From Bacteriovoracaceae bacterium (GTDB taxonomy: Bacteria > Bdellovibrionota > Bacteriovoracia > Bacteriovoracales > Bacteriovoracaceae), in the NCBI GenBank assembly GCA_019752535.1, contig JAIEMA010000013.1, forward strand, positions 55,332 through 119,331: DNA of 64,000 bases. The letters are read 5' to 3'. A program made the position numbers and the translations under genes. Positions within the stretch are counted from its first letter, which is position 1. Each line of letters opens with the position of its first letter. The notes beneath the pieces are model-generated. The model was not told the origin of the DNA. It did not search any database and saw only the letters and a program-made list of their open reading frames with translations. This document shows positions 38,697-48,309 of this stretch, in pieces.

Positions 38697-39272
38697 CTAA
38701 ATTCTTTTTTTATCTTTGAGAAGCTTAGTCTTGAAAAATTTTTTCTTGAGAGGGCTCAGTCGATCAATAAAAACAATCCCATCAAGATGATCATTTTCAT
38801 GTTGAAGGCAAACCGCAAAAAAATCATCCGCTTCAATCTCGAGATGATTACCCTTGAGGTCTTGATAGTTAACGATAAGCTTTTCGGCCCTGGTGACTTC
38901 TTCATAGACATCCGGAACACTTAAGCATGCTTCTTTACCAACAATTTTTCCTTGGAGCTTCGAAAATTTAGGATTCACGAAAACCATTGGCTTAAGATTT
39001 GTGAACTCCATTTTTGTTTGACCGGAAGCATCGGTGACTTCTTCGCGATCATAATCAATATCAACCACAAAAATACGCTGAGAAATTCCAACCTGGGGAG
39101 CGGCTAGTCCACATCCAGGCGCATGATACATTGTGAACAACATGTCTTGAACAAGCTTAACTAGATTTGAGTCAAAAACCGTAACTTCAGTGGCTTTTTG
39201 AGCGAGGATAGGTTCGGGGTATGTGTATATGGGAAGGTGTTCACCTTCCATCTGAAAATCTTCTAAAATCAT
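38697..39272 (-). CDS. def: Peptide deformylase
   Basis: Def removes the formyl group from nascent proteins. The three metal-site motifs are all present: GCGLAAPQVG (about 53-62), EACLSVP with the metal cysteine, and QHENDHLDG, the HExxH motif. The ATG at 39249-39251 (MEGEHLPIYTYPEP) is a likely alternative start because the first seven residues are not typical; neither ATG has a strong ribosome binding site. It leads the def-fmt-rpe-hut run. Confidence 0.95.
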   Translation of the reverse strand: MILEDFQMEGEHLPIYTYPEPILAQKATEVTVFDSNLVKLVQDMLFTMYHAPGCGLAAPQVGISQRIFVVDIDYDREEVTDASGQTKMEFTNLKPMVFVNPKFSKLQGKIVGKEACLSVPDVYEEVTRAEKLIVNYQDLKGNHLEIEADDFFAVCLQHENDHLDGIVFIDRLSPLKKKFFKTKLLKDKKRI

Positions 39273-39300
39273 GAGTTTTTATAACATGAACTTTAGAGGA

Positions 39301-40395
39301 TTAAAATGCGAGTTTCCTGTTACGGAAATAGGTCCAAACTGAGTGTGTCATAAACAATACTGGGACAATGTAGGCGGCGAGCCAAAAGGGTAGTTTTCCG
39401 CTTTGGCCAAATGAGAGGGCGGCGGAAAAAAGTAGCCAAAATAAAACAGTCAGAACCAATGTAAAAACAACGTTTTTGCCAAATGAGTCAGAGCGGCGAT
39501 TAGGCTTATATTGTGATCCCAGGGGGATAAGAGCGAAAACGAGACATGAAAATGAGAGAGCAAGCTTCTGATGAAGTAGTATTTTGTACTCTGTAGTGTT
39601 GAGGCCAGTTTTAGATATTTTTTTTATAAAATCATTGAGCTTAAACCAGGACAAAGTTGTTAGGTCAGCCTCAAATTCCCCAAAATCAGTGGGTGTTTCA
39701 TTAAGTTCAATTTCTTGCGAAGGATAGCTGTTGAGCTTGGGAAATTGGTGCGTTGAAAGGTCATCAAGGATACTGACATCCAAGAGCTTCCAGGTGTTGT
39801 TTTGTAAGAAGCGGGCCTGCTTGGCACTTATGATTTTGGTGTTAGTGCCCTCGGGGCTGATAAAATAAAACTTAATTTCATTTAAGGTTGAATCTTTCTT
39901 ATCGAAAGTTAAAAAAGTCGAATAGTAGTTTTTTGATTTAAACCAAAATTGACCACCATCAACTGCACTTCTGGTTAAATATTTTCCGTCATTGGTTTTT
40001 GATTTAGAAATTTCCTGACGTTCAATTTTATTACTCCATGGCTCTATGAAGCCAAGGTTGGTGAATTGAACGAAAACCATAAAAATTGAGCATAAAGCAA
40101 TAATGACAGTAATGCGTGTGTGAGAAAATCCGGCCGAAAGTGCGGCAATCAATTCATTGTGTGATTTAAGTTTATTAAAACTAAAAAGAGTTGCGATCAT
40201 GCAGGTCACGGGGAGCATTTTTCCACTCAACTCTGGCATTTTTAACATCCACTCAAGGAGTACAAGTGAAGCGTCTTTTCCTCTTAAAAAACCATTAATA
40301 ATGTCAGCAGTAGAGATGAGCATTAAAAGCGCTGCCAGCGCCCCAATGAGAGATTTAAACCATTCGAAAATGAAAATTCGAGAAATGATATTCAT
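39301..40395 (-). CDS. LptF/LptG-family lipopolysaccharide export permease
   Basis: LptF and LptG form the membrane part of the ABC transporter that extracts lipopolysaccharide from the inner membrane. The 364-residue protein has the family layout: membrane helices at about 13-30, 55-78 and 92-118, a periplasmic beta domain (about 125-270), and three helices at the end. KMLPVTCMIATLFSFNKL is the typical third conserved block. Whether it is F or G cannot be told, and no second permease lies in the window. It shares one base with the upstream CFI-box gene stop (TAATG). Confidence 0.85.
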   Translation of the reverse strand: MNIISRIFIFEWFKSLIGALAALLMLISTADIINGFLRGKDASLVLLEWMLKMPELSGKMLPVTCMIATLFSFNKLKSHNELIAALSAGFSHTRITVIIALCSIFMVFVQFTNLGFIEPWSNKIERQEISKSKTNDGKYLTRSAVDGGQFWFKSKNYYSTFLTFDKKDSTLNEIKFYFISPEGTNTKIISAKQARFLQNNTWKLLDVSILDDLSTHQFPKLNSYPSQEIELNETPTDFGEFEADLTTLSWFKLNDFIKKISKTGLNTTEYKILLHQKLALSFSCLVFALIPLGSQYKPNRRSDSFGKNVVFTLVLTVLFWLLFSAALSFGQSGKLPFWLAAYIVPVLFMTHSVWTYFRNRKLAF

Positions 40396-41123
40396 TACTT
40401 CAGCTCTCTCCTACTAATTGCTTTTGAGAAAGCGAAAAGCAGAGGTTTCGTGAACAAGCGAAATACAAACGCAAAACTGTTATTGCGATCAAGGAATTCG
40501 ACAAGAAGAGGTGATAATCTGTAATAAAAGGAAACCAACTGTAGGCCTCCTTTCATTTTTAACATCTCAACTTTAAAAAGTCGCAGATCATTTGTCACTG
40601 GGTGATTGTCACCAAAGCAGTGAGTGGCCACAAAGCATTTTCTCGATTTAACAAAAATTTGCTGATAGGCACGCATGAAAACTTCTTGATTCTTAAAATT
40701 GAATTTTCTTAAATGCTTTCGCACCATCTCGGAATTAACAACTTGAAAAGGCTGATTGATTGAAAAGAGTACAAATTGATCAAGGCACTTCACAACGTCT
40801 TCCTGAAATTTCCCCGTCGCATCGTATACTTTGGCTAACTCATAATAGAGATGACTGATCATTAACATCTCGGTGATATCTTTTGTCTTGTGAAAAATAT
40901 CCGGTCGCAACTCATAAATTCCCGTTAAGCGATTCGCCTCTGCAACGGTTTCAAGATATTCTGTATATTTGCGGATCGCTGTAAGGAAGTCACCACTAGC
41001 AAATGCAGCTTTACCTTGCTTAACGTTGGTGATTCGAGTCTCAAAACGGTGCTTGAGAATGAGTTTGTATTCGCGCTCTTTGAGAGCGTCTTTAACTTTT
41101 TTCTTATATTGATTTCCAGACAT
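40395..41123 (-). CDS. CFI-box C-terminal motif protein with TPR-like N-terminal half
   Basis: The 242-residue protein is largely helical. Residues about 34-115 resemble tetratricopeptide helices (AAFASGDFLTAIRKYTEYLE, then YYELAKVYDATGKFQEDV). The C-terminal part has CFVATHCFG (163-171), LRLFKVEML and YYRLSPLLVEFL. This order matches the CFI-box (CFIATAAYG, LRRFRDEVL, YYRLSPPLA) seen at the C terminus of many otherwise unrelated bacterial proteins. There is no signal peptide. It is followed by an LptF/G permease gene sharing one base. Its function is unknown. Confidence 0.65.
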   Translation of the reverse strand: MSGNQYKKKVKDALKEREYKLILKHRFETRITNVKQGKAAFASGDFLTAIRKYTEYLETVAEANRLTGIYELRPDIFHKTKDITEMLMISHLYYELAKVYDATGKFQEDVVKCLDQFVLFSINQPFQVVNSEMVRKHLRKFNFKNQEVFMRAYQQIFVKSRKCFVATHCFGDNHPVTNDLRLFKVEMLKMKGGLQLVSFYYRLSPLLVEFLDRNNSFAFVFRLFTKPLLFAFSKAISRRELK

Positions 41124-41164
41124 GAAACAAGTTTAACTCATTTCCAAGAAATATGAGTTAACAA

Positions 41165-42058
41165 TCAAAACTGGACGTTAAGTGAAAAAGAAAATTCATT
41201 GATTCTTTCATCTGGATAGAGATAACTAATCTCTTTGCGAATTTGTCGGGCGTTTTTCATCGCGAAATCAATTCCCAGTTTGGGGCCAGTCCAACTTGCT
41301 CCCCAACCTGTTCCTTCGAGATTCTGAGCTTTGTCCTGAAAGCGTCCACCGCGAATAAAAAAATCAGCAAAGGCATTAAATTGAATAGCGGCCCGCCAAA
41401 TCTGACTGTCTTTATATGTTTTTGTTGGGTCAACTCCCGCATCTCCAAGGAAGACGAGTTTTTCACTCAAGCTATATTGTACGCCCCCAAGAACCCTTGA
41501 TTCGTTTTTAATGGCTTTGCCTGGGTCATCCCACACAAGCCCCAGAATTAATTGATTCATTGGGATCCAGGAAAATCCTAGAGTTACTGGATGAGAAACT
41601 TTGTGACCACCATTTTGCCATGAAGGATTTTTGTCTTGAGTATATTTATAGAGAACACCAAATGACATATTCTCGGCAATTTGTGAGGCCATCGTTACTG
41701 TTCCACGCTTTCGTACAAAACCATTTTCTCTTTGATATTGATAACTGAATCCACCCTTTAGCGCCGAAGCATTATCAAAAATAAAATAGCCCTCATGCCT
41801 ACTGCTATCAGAAAAATCTCTCCCATCGCTGGTTCGATTGGTGGATGGACTCTTTAAATCAACGGAAGTGTTTTGGTAAGAAACAAAAGTATTGGAAAAA
41901 AATGCGAGTGGTGCGGGGTTTAAAACAGCAGATTCTGAAACCAACATAGAGGCCACACCCGCACCAGCCGTTGAGAGTAATCTAGTCGTCTGATAGGGAC
42001 GGATTTGTGCTGCTGCGTGAAAAGAAAAAATAACCAAAAATAGTGATACAAAGCGCAT
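41165..42058 (-). CDS. Predicted outer-membrane beta-barrel protein
   Basis: A signal peptide (1-17, ending AAA) begins this 297-residue protein. The mature start, with TTRLLSTAGAGVASMLVSESAVLNPAPLAFF, resembles OmpP1/FadL-like or TraF-like barrels, which open with a Gly/Ala-rich segment and an NPA turn. Alternating strands fill the rest, and the final residue is Phe (FSLNVQF). The gene ends 41 bases before the CFI-box gene on the same strand. Ligand and function cannot be read from the sequence. Confidence 0.7.
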   Translation of the reverse strand: MRFVSLFLVIFSFHAAAQIRPYQTTRLLSTAGAGVASMLVSESAVLNPAPLAFFSNTFVSYQNTSVDLKSPSTNRTSDGRDFSDSSRHEGYFIFDNASALKGGFSYQYQRENGFVRKRGTVTMASQIAENMSFGVLYKYTQDKNPSWQNGGHKVSHPVTLGFSWIPMNQLILGLVWDDPGKAIKNESRVLGGVQYSLSEKLVFLGDAGVDPTKTYKDSQIWRAAIQFNAFADFFIRGGRFQDKAQNLEGTGWGASWTGPKLGIDFAMKNARQIRKEISYLYPDERINEFSFSLNVQF

Positions 42059-42131
42059 GTGGCAACCGATGTTAATATGCTAAACTGATTCATCAAAGTT
42101 ATCTAGCTATCAGAGAGAACTCAAGGAATTT

Positions 42132-43022
42132 ATGAAAATCAAAAAAGCCGTTATTCCTATTGCTGGAAAAGGAACGAGATTTCTACCTGCGACCAAAGAA
42201 ATCGCCAAAGAAATAATCCCCATCTTAAATGTACCCATGATTCATCATATAGTCACAGAAGCTGTTGAGTCTGGCATTGAGCAAATAATCTTTGTTACTT
42301 CTGCTGGTAAATTTGCTGTTGAGGACTACTTTGACCGCAACCTAGAACTTGAGGCTTTTTTAGAGCGTGCAGGAAAAATCAAGGAATTGGAACTGATCAG
42401 AAAGATTGGAACAATGGTTGATGTTACGAGCGTCAGACAAAAGGAGCAGCTTGGCCTGGGGCATGCGGTTCTTATGGCAAAAGAGCTCGTTGGTAAGGAC
42501 CCATTCGCAGTTCTTTTGGGTGATGATATTGTAAAAAATAAAGTTCCTTGCACTCAACAATTGATGGATGTCTCTTCCCAGTTTGATGGTGCGCCTGTGA
42601 TCGGTGTTATGAATGTTCCCCGCGAGCACACTTCGAAATATGGAATTGTCAGTGGCGAGCCAATCGCACCGAATTCAAAAACGTTAAAAATGAAAAGCAT
42701 GATTGAGAAGCCCTCACCAGATAAAGCGCCAACAACACTGGCCACTCCTGGTCGCTATATTTTAACTTCAGAAATTTTTTCAATTCTCAAAGAAATTCCT
42801 CGTGGCGCAGGAAATGAATACCAACTCACAGATGCCATCAACGTACTTTGTGAACGACGTGATGTTTACGCTCATCAATTTGATGGTGAAAGATTTGATA
42901 CCGGTCACTTAATGGGTTATTTAGATGCCACCGTTGATTTTGCTCTTAATGATGAAAAGATAAAAAATGAATTTGTAGAAATAATAAAACAAAAAATTAC
43001 AAAATACGGAATCAAGCTGTGA
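42132..43022 (+). CDS. galU: UTP-glucose-1-phosphate uridylyltransferase
   Basis: GalU makes UDP-glucose for envelope polysaccharides. The 296 residues have the nucleotide-binding AGKGTRFLPATKEIAKEIIP (about 11-30; most have TKAIPKEMLP), VLLGDDIVKN, MIEKPSPDKAP and GNEYQLTDAI. The start has AAGGAA just upstream. The next gene starts at a GTG overlapping its stop. It is divergent from the outer-membrane protein gene across 73 bases. Confidence 0.94.
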   Translation: MKIKKAVIPIAGKGTRFLPATKEIAKEIIPILNVPMIHHIVTEAVESGIEQIIFVTSAGKFAVEDYFDRNLELEAFLERAGKIKELELIRKIGTMVDVTSVRQKEQLGLGHAVLMAKELVGKDPFAVLLGDDIVKNKVPCTQQLMDVSSQFDGAPVIGVMNVPREHTSKYGIVSGEPIAPNSKTLKMKSMIEKPSPDKAPTTLATPGRYILTSEIFSILKEIPRGAGNEYQLTDAINVLCERRDVYAHQFDGERFDTGHLMGYLDATVDFALNDEKIKNEFVEIIKQKITKYGIKL

Positions 43023-43987
43023 AAAAAATACTTCTCGCGACGTTTTTCATTACTCTTCAGGCGTGGGCTTATGTCCCAACGCTAGAATCTCTTTTGAGAC
43101 ACGGGGCTAATCCTGATATTGGATCAAACTCTGTTGTTCTTTCAGCGAAATTGACCCAGGTAAATCCGTTTGCGGAGAAAGCTGAGCAAGAGAATGCCTC
43201 AATTTGGGTGAAGTGGGTTTATAACATTACTGCTCATGGAAAACTGAAGTTAACACAACTCGTTTATCGCTCTTCAGCGATGAACGATGCTTCACTCGTT
43301 GACAAAAAATTTATCTCTGAACTATCGCCTCTGTCTTTTGGTGATTCACCGGCCAAGGCGGAGTTGGGTGCATTTCTCTCTTCTTTAAATTCGCTGCTCA
43401 TTAATGATGGCTCCTTTATGGTTGAGTTTCTTAAAACTCGTGGAGCAAGCGTGAAGCTCAATTCTGAGCTATTTGATGTAGAAAAGCGGGCACTGCTGAA
43501 TAGATACAAATATTGGTTAGTAAAAACTAAGGGTGGCCGTGAAATCAAAGATGAGGAATCACCGCTAAATCCTTCAAGTGCCACAGATAGAGAAAAGGTG
43601 GACGCAATTCTTGCCAGACCAATGTATCAAGATACTGGTCACATTACGTTGTCTAGGCATTTGGGAGAACCTTCGTGGGTGGCCAAGGGGGAAATGTTCG
43701 ATGTTTGGGTCGGTGATTCAAACAGATACTTAAAAGAAGTGACTCTTAAGGTGGGAGCTGCAGAACTTAATTTGCAGTTTAGAAATTATATTCTGTTCAA
43801 TGGAACACATTCGCTACCAAGACAAATTTATATTAAAAATTTGCAGGATCAGTATTGGCAAGTTGATCTCATCTCGGTCAAAGGATTTAGTGAATCATCC
43901 CAGGATCTTATTGCGAGACTAAGAAGGTATGATCAAATTTTGTCACAGAAGCGTGAGGATGTTCAAAAACCAGATTTTCTTTTTTAA
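43019..43987 (+). CDS. Exported protein of unknown function
   Basis: The 322-residue protein has a signal peptide (1-17, ending AWA) and no further membrane segments, so it is probably periplasmic. The middle is helical (about 95-185), and the end is beta-rich with TLKVGAAELNLQFRNYILFN. It starts at GTG in a GTGA overlap with galU, and priA begins directly after its stop, so translation of the three is likely coupled. I do not recognise the family. Confidence 0.7.
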   Translation: MKKILLATFFITLQAWAYVPTLESLLRHGANPDIGSNSVVLSAKLTQVNPFAEKAEQENASIWVKWVYNITAHGKLKLTQLVYRSSAMNDASLVDKKFISELSPLSFGDSPAKAELGAFLSSLNSLLINDGSFMVEFLKTRGASVKLNSELFDVEKRALLNRYKYWLVKTKGGREIKDEESPLNPSSATDREKVDAILARPMYQDTGHITLSRHLGEPSWVAKGEMFDVWVGDSNRYLKEVTLKVGAAELNLQFRNYILFNGTHSLPRQIYIKNLQDQYWQVDLISVKGFSESSQDLIARLRRYDQILSQKREDVQKPDFLF

Positions 43988-45985
43988 ATGTTTCTCAAAG
44001 TTGCAGTCAATTATCCTGTAAAAAACGATGGGCTTACTTATAAAGCCTCTGATGATTTTGTCCCAGTTGTGGGCGATATTGTCGTCGTTCCGCTCGGCCG
44101 CAGAAAAGAGCTGGGGTGTGTAACGGAGCTGAATTGCTCGGAGCCTGAAGAATTTAAGGCTAAAGCCATTATAAGCTTAAAAGATGAATATCCTCGAGTT
44201 GATGAGAATAATCTTAAGCTCTACCAATGGATGGCATCTTACTATCACTATGGATTAGGCCAATTGATTGTAGATTGTTTGCCCGCCAGTAAAAAGAGAC
44301 CCAAACCACTTGTTATCAATAAGGGTGAGGGGCAAGAAATTGATTTTAAAGCAACAGCGAAACAGAGTGAAATTATTTCCAAGATTCTTAATCATCAGAA
44401 TAAATTTTCAAAGCATCTCATTCATGGAGTTACTGGTAGCGGAAAGACTCATATCTATCTAGAGTTAATAAAGAAGACCCTGCTAGATAAAAAAAGTGTT
44501 CTCTATCTTTTGCCTGAAATAAATCTTACTCCTCAATTTCTAAAAACGTTCACATCATATGTCGATGTTCCTGTTTTTACTTTTCATAGTGAGTTAAGTG
44601 GTTCTCAGAAATTTCTTATTTGGAAAGATGCAGCTGAGGCCGAAGAGCCAAGACTTTATATTGGGGTGAGAAGTTCTGTGTTTCTGCCTGTGAAGAATCT
44701 TGGTTTGATTATTGTGGATGAAGAACATGATAATTCATTTAAACAAGAAGATCGCTGTACCTACAATGCTCGAGATGTCGCGATGAAAAAGGCCCAAATT
44801 GCGGGATGTCCTGTTGTTCTTGGCTCCGCAACTCCTGCAATTGAAATTTGGCAACATTTTAATTCTGGATTACCTAACACCTTCTATTATCCGCTTGAAG
44901 AGCGGGTAACCAATGCATCACTTCCAGAGATTGTTTTGGTTGATACTAAAACAGAAAAGAAGACCTCTCAGTTTCAAGAAAGTGTATGGCCGATGCATGA
45001 GAAAACTATCGCTCAGCTTAAAGAAGCAATTGAAAAGAAAGAACAAGCGCTGGTTTTTATTAATCGTCTCGGTTTTGCCAATTATGTTCAGTGCAGATCA
45101 TGTGGTCATCAATTTACATGTAAAAACTGTTCAACAACTTTGAGATTTTTTAAAGCAAAGAATATTTTAAGCTGTCAGCACTGCGAGTATCATGAGCCTT
45201 TCCCCCAAGGATGTCCAAAGTGTGGAAATCTCACTTTGTTACAAAAAGGCTTTGGTACAGAGAGAGTGCTAGAGGAATTGCAAAAACAATTACCTGAGGC
45301 GCGGATTGAGAGATTTGACCGAGATGAAATTAAAACATTTAAGGATCTTCAGATTAAGCTCGATAATTTTCACTCAGGAGAAATTGATATTCTGGTTGGG
45401 ACTCAGATGCTTTCGAAAGGTCATAATTTTAAGAGAGTAAAAAAAGTTATTATTCTTGGAGTTGATAATCAGCTGAACTTGCCAGATTTTCGTGCGACAG
45501 AAAAAGTTTGGCAAACAATTGTTCAGGTGGCGGGCCGTGCGGGAAGGTATTCACATGATGGAAAAGTTTTTGTCCAAACGGCTAATCCTGATTCGAATTT
45601 ATTTGAAATTATAAAAAGTCATTCATTCGATGGATTTTATAAGTCAGAGATGCAGATGAGAAAACTTTGCGAATGCCCACCGTTTTTTAAACTCTCAACT
45701 CTATACTTCTCTTCAAAAGATCAGGACAAGCTTGCATCCTATATCCATTCAACTGTTACTCCTTTGCTACACAGTCTTAGGGAGAAGCATTTTAATGGAA
45801 TTCATATTTTGGGCCCAAGGCCGTCTTTGGTTGAAAAGAGGGCCAATCAATACAGTTGGACTGTTTTGCTCAAATCAAATGATATTAACCAATTACACAA
45901 TATGCTTAACTCATTCTCCTTAAATCTAAATGTGATTTCAGGGGTTTCGGTTAAGACTGACGTTGATCCCCAACACATTTCCTAG
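43988..45985 (+). CDS. priA: Primosomal protein N' (replication restart helicase PriA)
   Basis: PriA recognises stalled forks and reloads the replisome. The 665 residues have the N-terminal 3' DNA-binding domain, Walker A GVTGSGKT (about 147-154), Walker B VDEEHDNSFKQED and two zinc-binding clusters (CRSCGHQFTCKNC and CQHCEYHEPFPQGCPKC). GTQMLSKGHNFKRV and QVAGRAGR complete the superfamily 2 motifs. The length is slightly under E. coli PriA and nothing essential is missing. Confidence 0.95.
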   Translation: MFLKVAVNYPVKNDGLTYKASDDFVPVVGDIVVVPLGRRKELGCVTELNCSEPEEFKAKAIISLKDEYPRVDENNLKLYQWMASYYHYGLGQLIVDCLPASKKRPKPLVINKGEGQEIDFKATAKQSEIISKILNHQNKFSKHLIHGVTGSGKTHIYLELIKKTLLDKKSVLYLLPEINLTPQFLKTFTSYVDVPVFTFHSELSGSQKFLIWKDAAEAEEPRLYIGVRSSVFLPVKNLGLIIVDEEHDNSFKQEDRCTYNARDVAMKKAQIAGCPVVLGSATPAIEIWQHFNSGLPNTFYYPLEERVTNASLPEIVLVDTKTEKKTSQFQESVWPMHEKTIAQLKEAIEKKEQALVFINRLGFANYVQCRSCGHQFTCKNCSTTLRFFKAKNILSCQHCEYHEPFPQGCPKCGNLTLLQKGFGTERVLEELQKQLPEARIERFDRDEIKTFKDLQIKLDNFHSGEIDILVGTQMLSKGHNFKRVKKVIILGVDNQLNLPDFRATEKVWQTIVQVAGRAGRYSHDGKVFVQTANPDSNLFEIIKSHSFDGFYKSEMQMRKLCECPPFFKLSTLYFSSKDQDKLASYIHSTVTPLLHSLREKHFNGIHILGPRPSLVEKRANQYSWTVLLKSNDINQLHNMLNSFSLNLNVISGVSVKTDVDPQHIS

Positions 45986-46061
45986 CCCATTCTCAAGAAA
46001 ATCCCCTCAAATACCGAAAAGCAGGTGAGTTAACTCAGGCAAAGTATTTTAGAGGTTTGCT

Positions 46062-48278
46062 ATGAAGATATTTACAGGTTTATTTGTTGCCTCGATTTTG
46101 GCAATTCCCACTGCAAATGCGCAGGACTTACTTCAAGGATTACTCTCTTCGCAAGTTGATGCAACGACTTCGGGGGGAAGAACATCTGGAAGTGGGGGAA
46201 CACCAACAACAGTTGTAACGCCAACAGTTCCTACTGTGACCTCAACTTCACAAAGTTTAAATTGCCCAAGCTCTGGACAGAAAACAGTTCCATTAAAATA
46301 TGTCGTCGCCATGTTAAGAACAAAGGGCGCCTCTCTTCAAATTACTCATGACACTGCTCAAGGTCGATTAAATGTTCGTGGTGGGGATTTTTTATCAAAC
46401 TGTAATTCGATGCTTGAGTGGGGATTACGTTCTCAAACAAGTGACTTCCCACAATACGTGGTGGAATTAAAAATTAAATCCTGCGGTGCTGACACATGTC
46501 CATTTAAAGTGATGGAAGTGAATGCCAGTGGTGAACAAGTTGAAAAAGAGATTAGCGTAAAGCCGGACTTTAGTGGGTTCCAACAATGTCTTAAAGAGAC
46601 GGGTGTTGTAAATGCAACTGGTGGCGTTGACGCTAAGAAAATCGTTTCAAGAGATTTGGAAGTTTCATTTGATGGAGTAGAAAATTCGGGCCCAGTTTGG
46701 TTTGGCTCACACCTCCCAGGGGCGAGTGCTGTTTATAAAAAGCAGCAAGAGAAAGATTGCTATTACATGGAAGACATCCGCCAAGGCGGCTATGCCGTTT
46801 ATTCAAGCGAAGATTCAGAGAGAATGCGCCTTGATCAACAAGCTCAACTTGTTTGTCAAAGTGGAGACTACCGCCATATTTCAGATTTCTTGGAGAGATA
46901 TGGCCAGTATGGAAACACACTAAGTGCAATTAGAGATGAATTGATTCTCAAGGACTACAAAGCCCTCGCTGAAGATATTAAAAAAGGCGAAGGTCTTGAG
47001 ACAAAAGATTACTCAATCATTGCTGACTTTCAACGCTATATCATTGACCCTCTGACGACTCGTATTTCTAATCTTTATGAAAAGATTGGATCACTTCCTC
47101 AGGGTCAAGAGAGAAGATTGAAAGAGCAGGAGCTTCAGGGACTCATGAAGCAATTGGCGGCTTATAAATCCTCTCCTTATATTTCAAAAACAGAGATGGA
47201 TAAATTGATGGCTAAAGGGTTGTTTGATGAAGCGGCCTCAGTGAATGCGATTCACCTTACGGCTCAACACTACGGAAGACTTGGCGCTAACGAGAGCGGT
47301 GCTCTTGTTACTCCTCGTGTGGCTCGCCAAAGAATTTCTGAGGGTAAACAAACTTTTCAGCGCAATCTTGTTTCAAGAAGAGAGCAATTTGAAGTTCAAA
47401 CCGGTCGCCTTTCAGGAAAGTCAGAATACTATGCAGGTCTTGCGGCTCAACACAGAAAGAACATAACTATCAGAACCAATAATTATCAGACAGAAATCAA
47501 CAATGAAGTTGCTCGCGTGACTCAACCGAACGGTTATTGTTTTAAGTATTTTAGAAATACACAAAAGTGCGTTCAAGATTCTATCCAAAGAATTCAAGAA
47601 TTGCGCTCACAACTTCAACTCTACAACCAGTCGGATGCCGACATTGCAGCGGATCTTGAAGCTAAGGCGAACCAATACCGTGCTTGGGAAAATGATGGTC
47701 AGAGGTATGTCGCTTCTCAAAATGGTGAAGAGCCTGAAGTCACAAACACGAATACAGAAGTTGCTCCGACTGGACCTTCGGTCACAGCTCCTCAGGCCGA
47801 TCGCCAAGATGAGCAACAAGCGCTTTATCAGTTCCAGATGCCTCAGCAACAGCAGAATCCATACATGCAGCAAATGCCTACAATGCAGCAGGGTGGAATG
47901 CCGGGGATGCAATATAATCCAGGAATGCAGCAACAGCAGTATTCTGGAATGTTCTCAAATATGATGGGAGCTCCATGGGGTCAGCAGTCTTATAATCCTT
48001 ATCAACCAATGCAATCTCCCTACATGGGTTATGGAATGCAAAACGGCGGACAAGGCTATTCATTCAATATGGGTGGTCAGATGGGAATGCAGGGCTATGG
48101 TGGAAATATGTGGGGTGGTCAGCAAAATCCCTATATGATGGGCGGAGCTGGCGGTTACATGGGTGGCCAGATGGGAATGCAAGGTTACGGTGGCATGCAA
48201 GGTGGTATGCCTGGCATGGGCATGTATCAAAGTCCATTCTCTCAAGGGATGGGACAGGGACTAAGTTATTTTAGATAA
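46062..48278 (+). CDS. Large exported protein with Met/Gln/Gly-rich tail
   Basis: A signal peptide (1-20, ending ANA) starts this 738-residue protein. A Thr/Ser/Gly-rich linker (about 30-65) leads into a cysteine-containing globular part (about 68-260) in which the cysteines suggest disulfides. Helical and coiled-coil segments span about 260-560. The last 150 residues are low complexity, almost only Met, Gln, Gly, Tyr, Asn and Pro, with a repeated GGQMGMQGYGG. The family is not recognised. A structural, adhesive or matrix role is a guess from composition. A terminator follows closely. Confidence 0.75.
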   Translation: MKIFTGLFVASILAIPTANAQDLLQGLLSSQVDATTSGGRTSGSGGTPTTVVTPTVPTVTSTSQSLNCPSSGQKTVPLKYVVAMLRTKGASLQITHDTAQGRLNVRGGDFLSNCNSMLEWGLRSQTSDFPQYVVELKIKSCGADTCPFKVMEVNASGEQVEKEISVKPDFSGFQQCLKETGVVNATGGVDAKKIVSRDLEVSFDGVENSGPVWFGSHLPGASAVYKKQQEKDCYYMEDIRQGGYAVYSSEDSERMRLDQQAQLVCQSGDYRHISDFLERYGQYGNTLSAIRDELILKDYKALAEDIKKGEGLETKDYSIIADFQRYIIDPLTTRISNLYEKIGSLPQGQERRLKEQELQGLMKQLAAYKSSPYISKTEMDKLMAKGLFDEAASVNAIHLTAQHYGRLGANESGALVTPRVARQRISEGKQTFQRNLVSRREQFEVQTGRLSGKSEYYAGLAAQHRKNITIRTNNYQTEINNEVARVTQPNGYCFKYFRNTQKCVQDSIQRIQELRSQLQLYNQSDADIAADLEAKANQYRAWENDGQRYVASQNGEEPEVTNTNTEVAPTGPSVTAPQADRQDEQQALYQFQMPQQQQNPYMQQMPTMQQGGMPGMQYNPGMQQQQYSGMFSNMMGAPWGQQSYNPYQPMQSPYMGYGMQNGGQGYSFNMGGQMGMQGYGGNMWGGQQNPYMMGGAGGYMGGQMGMQGYGGMQGGMPGMGMYQSPFSQGMGQGLSYFR

Positions 48279-48279
48279 A

Positions 48280-48305
48280 AAAAAGCCTCCGTAAGGAGGC
48301 TTTTT
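48280..48305. terminator. Bidirectional rho-independent terminator
   Basis: The stem AAAAAGCCTCC/GGAGGCTTTTT (11 pairs) with a GTAA loop lies between two convergent genes. It has A-runs and T-runs on both sides, so it can end transcription from either direction. Confidence 0.93.
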
Positions 48306-48309
48306 ACTT

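Noticed and set aside
41698..41712. TGTTCCACG half-site resembling parS
   Set aside because: Only the left half matches and the right arm is absent. It lies within a barrel gene far from parAB and is likely chance.
47607..48245. Several open frames on both strands within the Met/Gln/Gly-rich gene tail
   Set aside because: They arise from the low-complexity, stop-poor repeats of the real gene and have no independent start signals.
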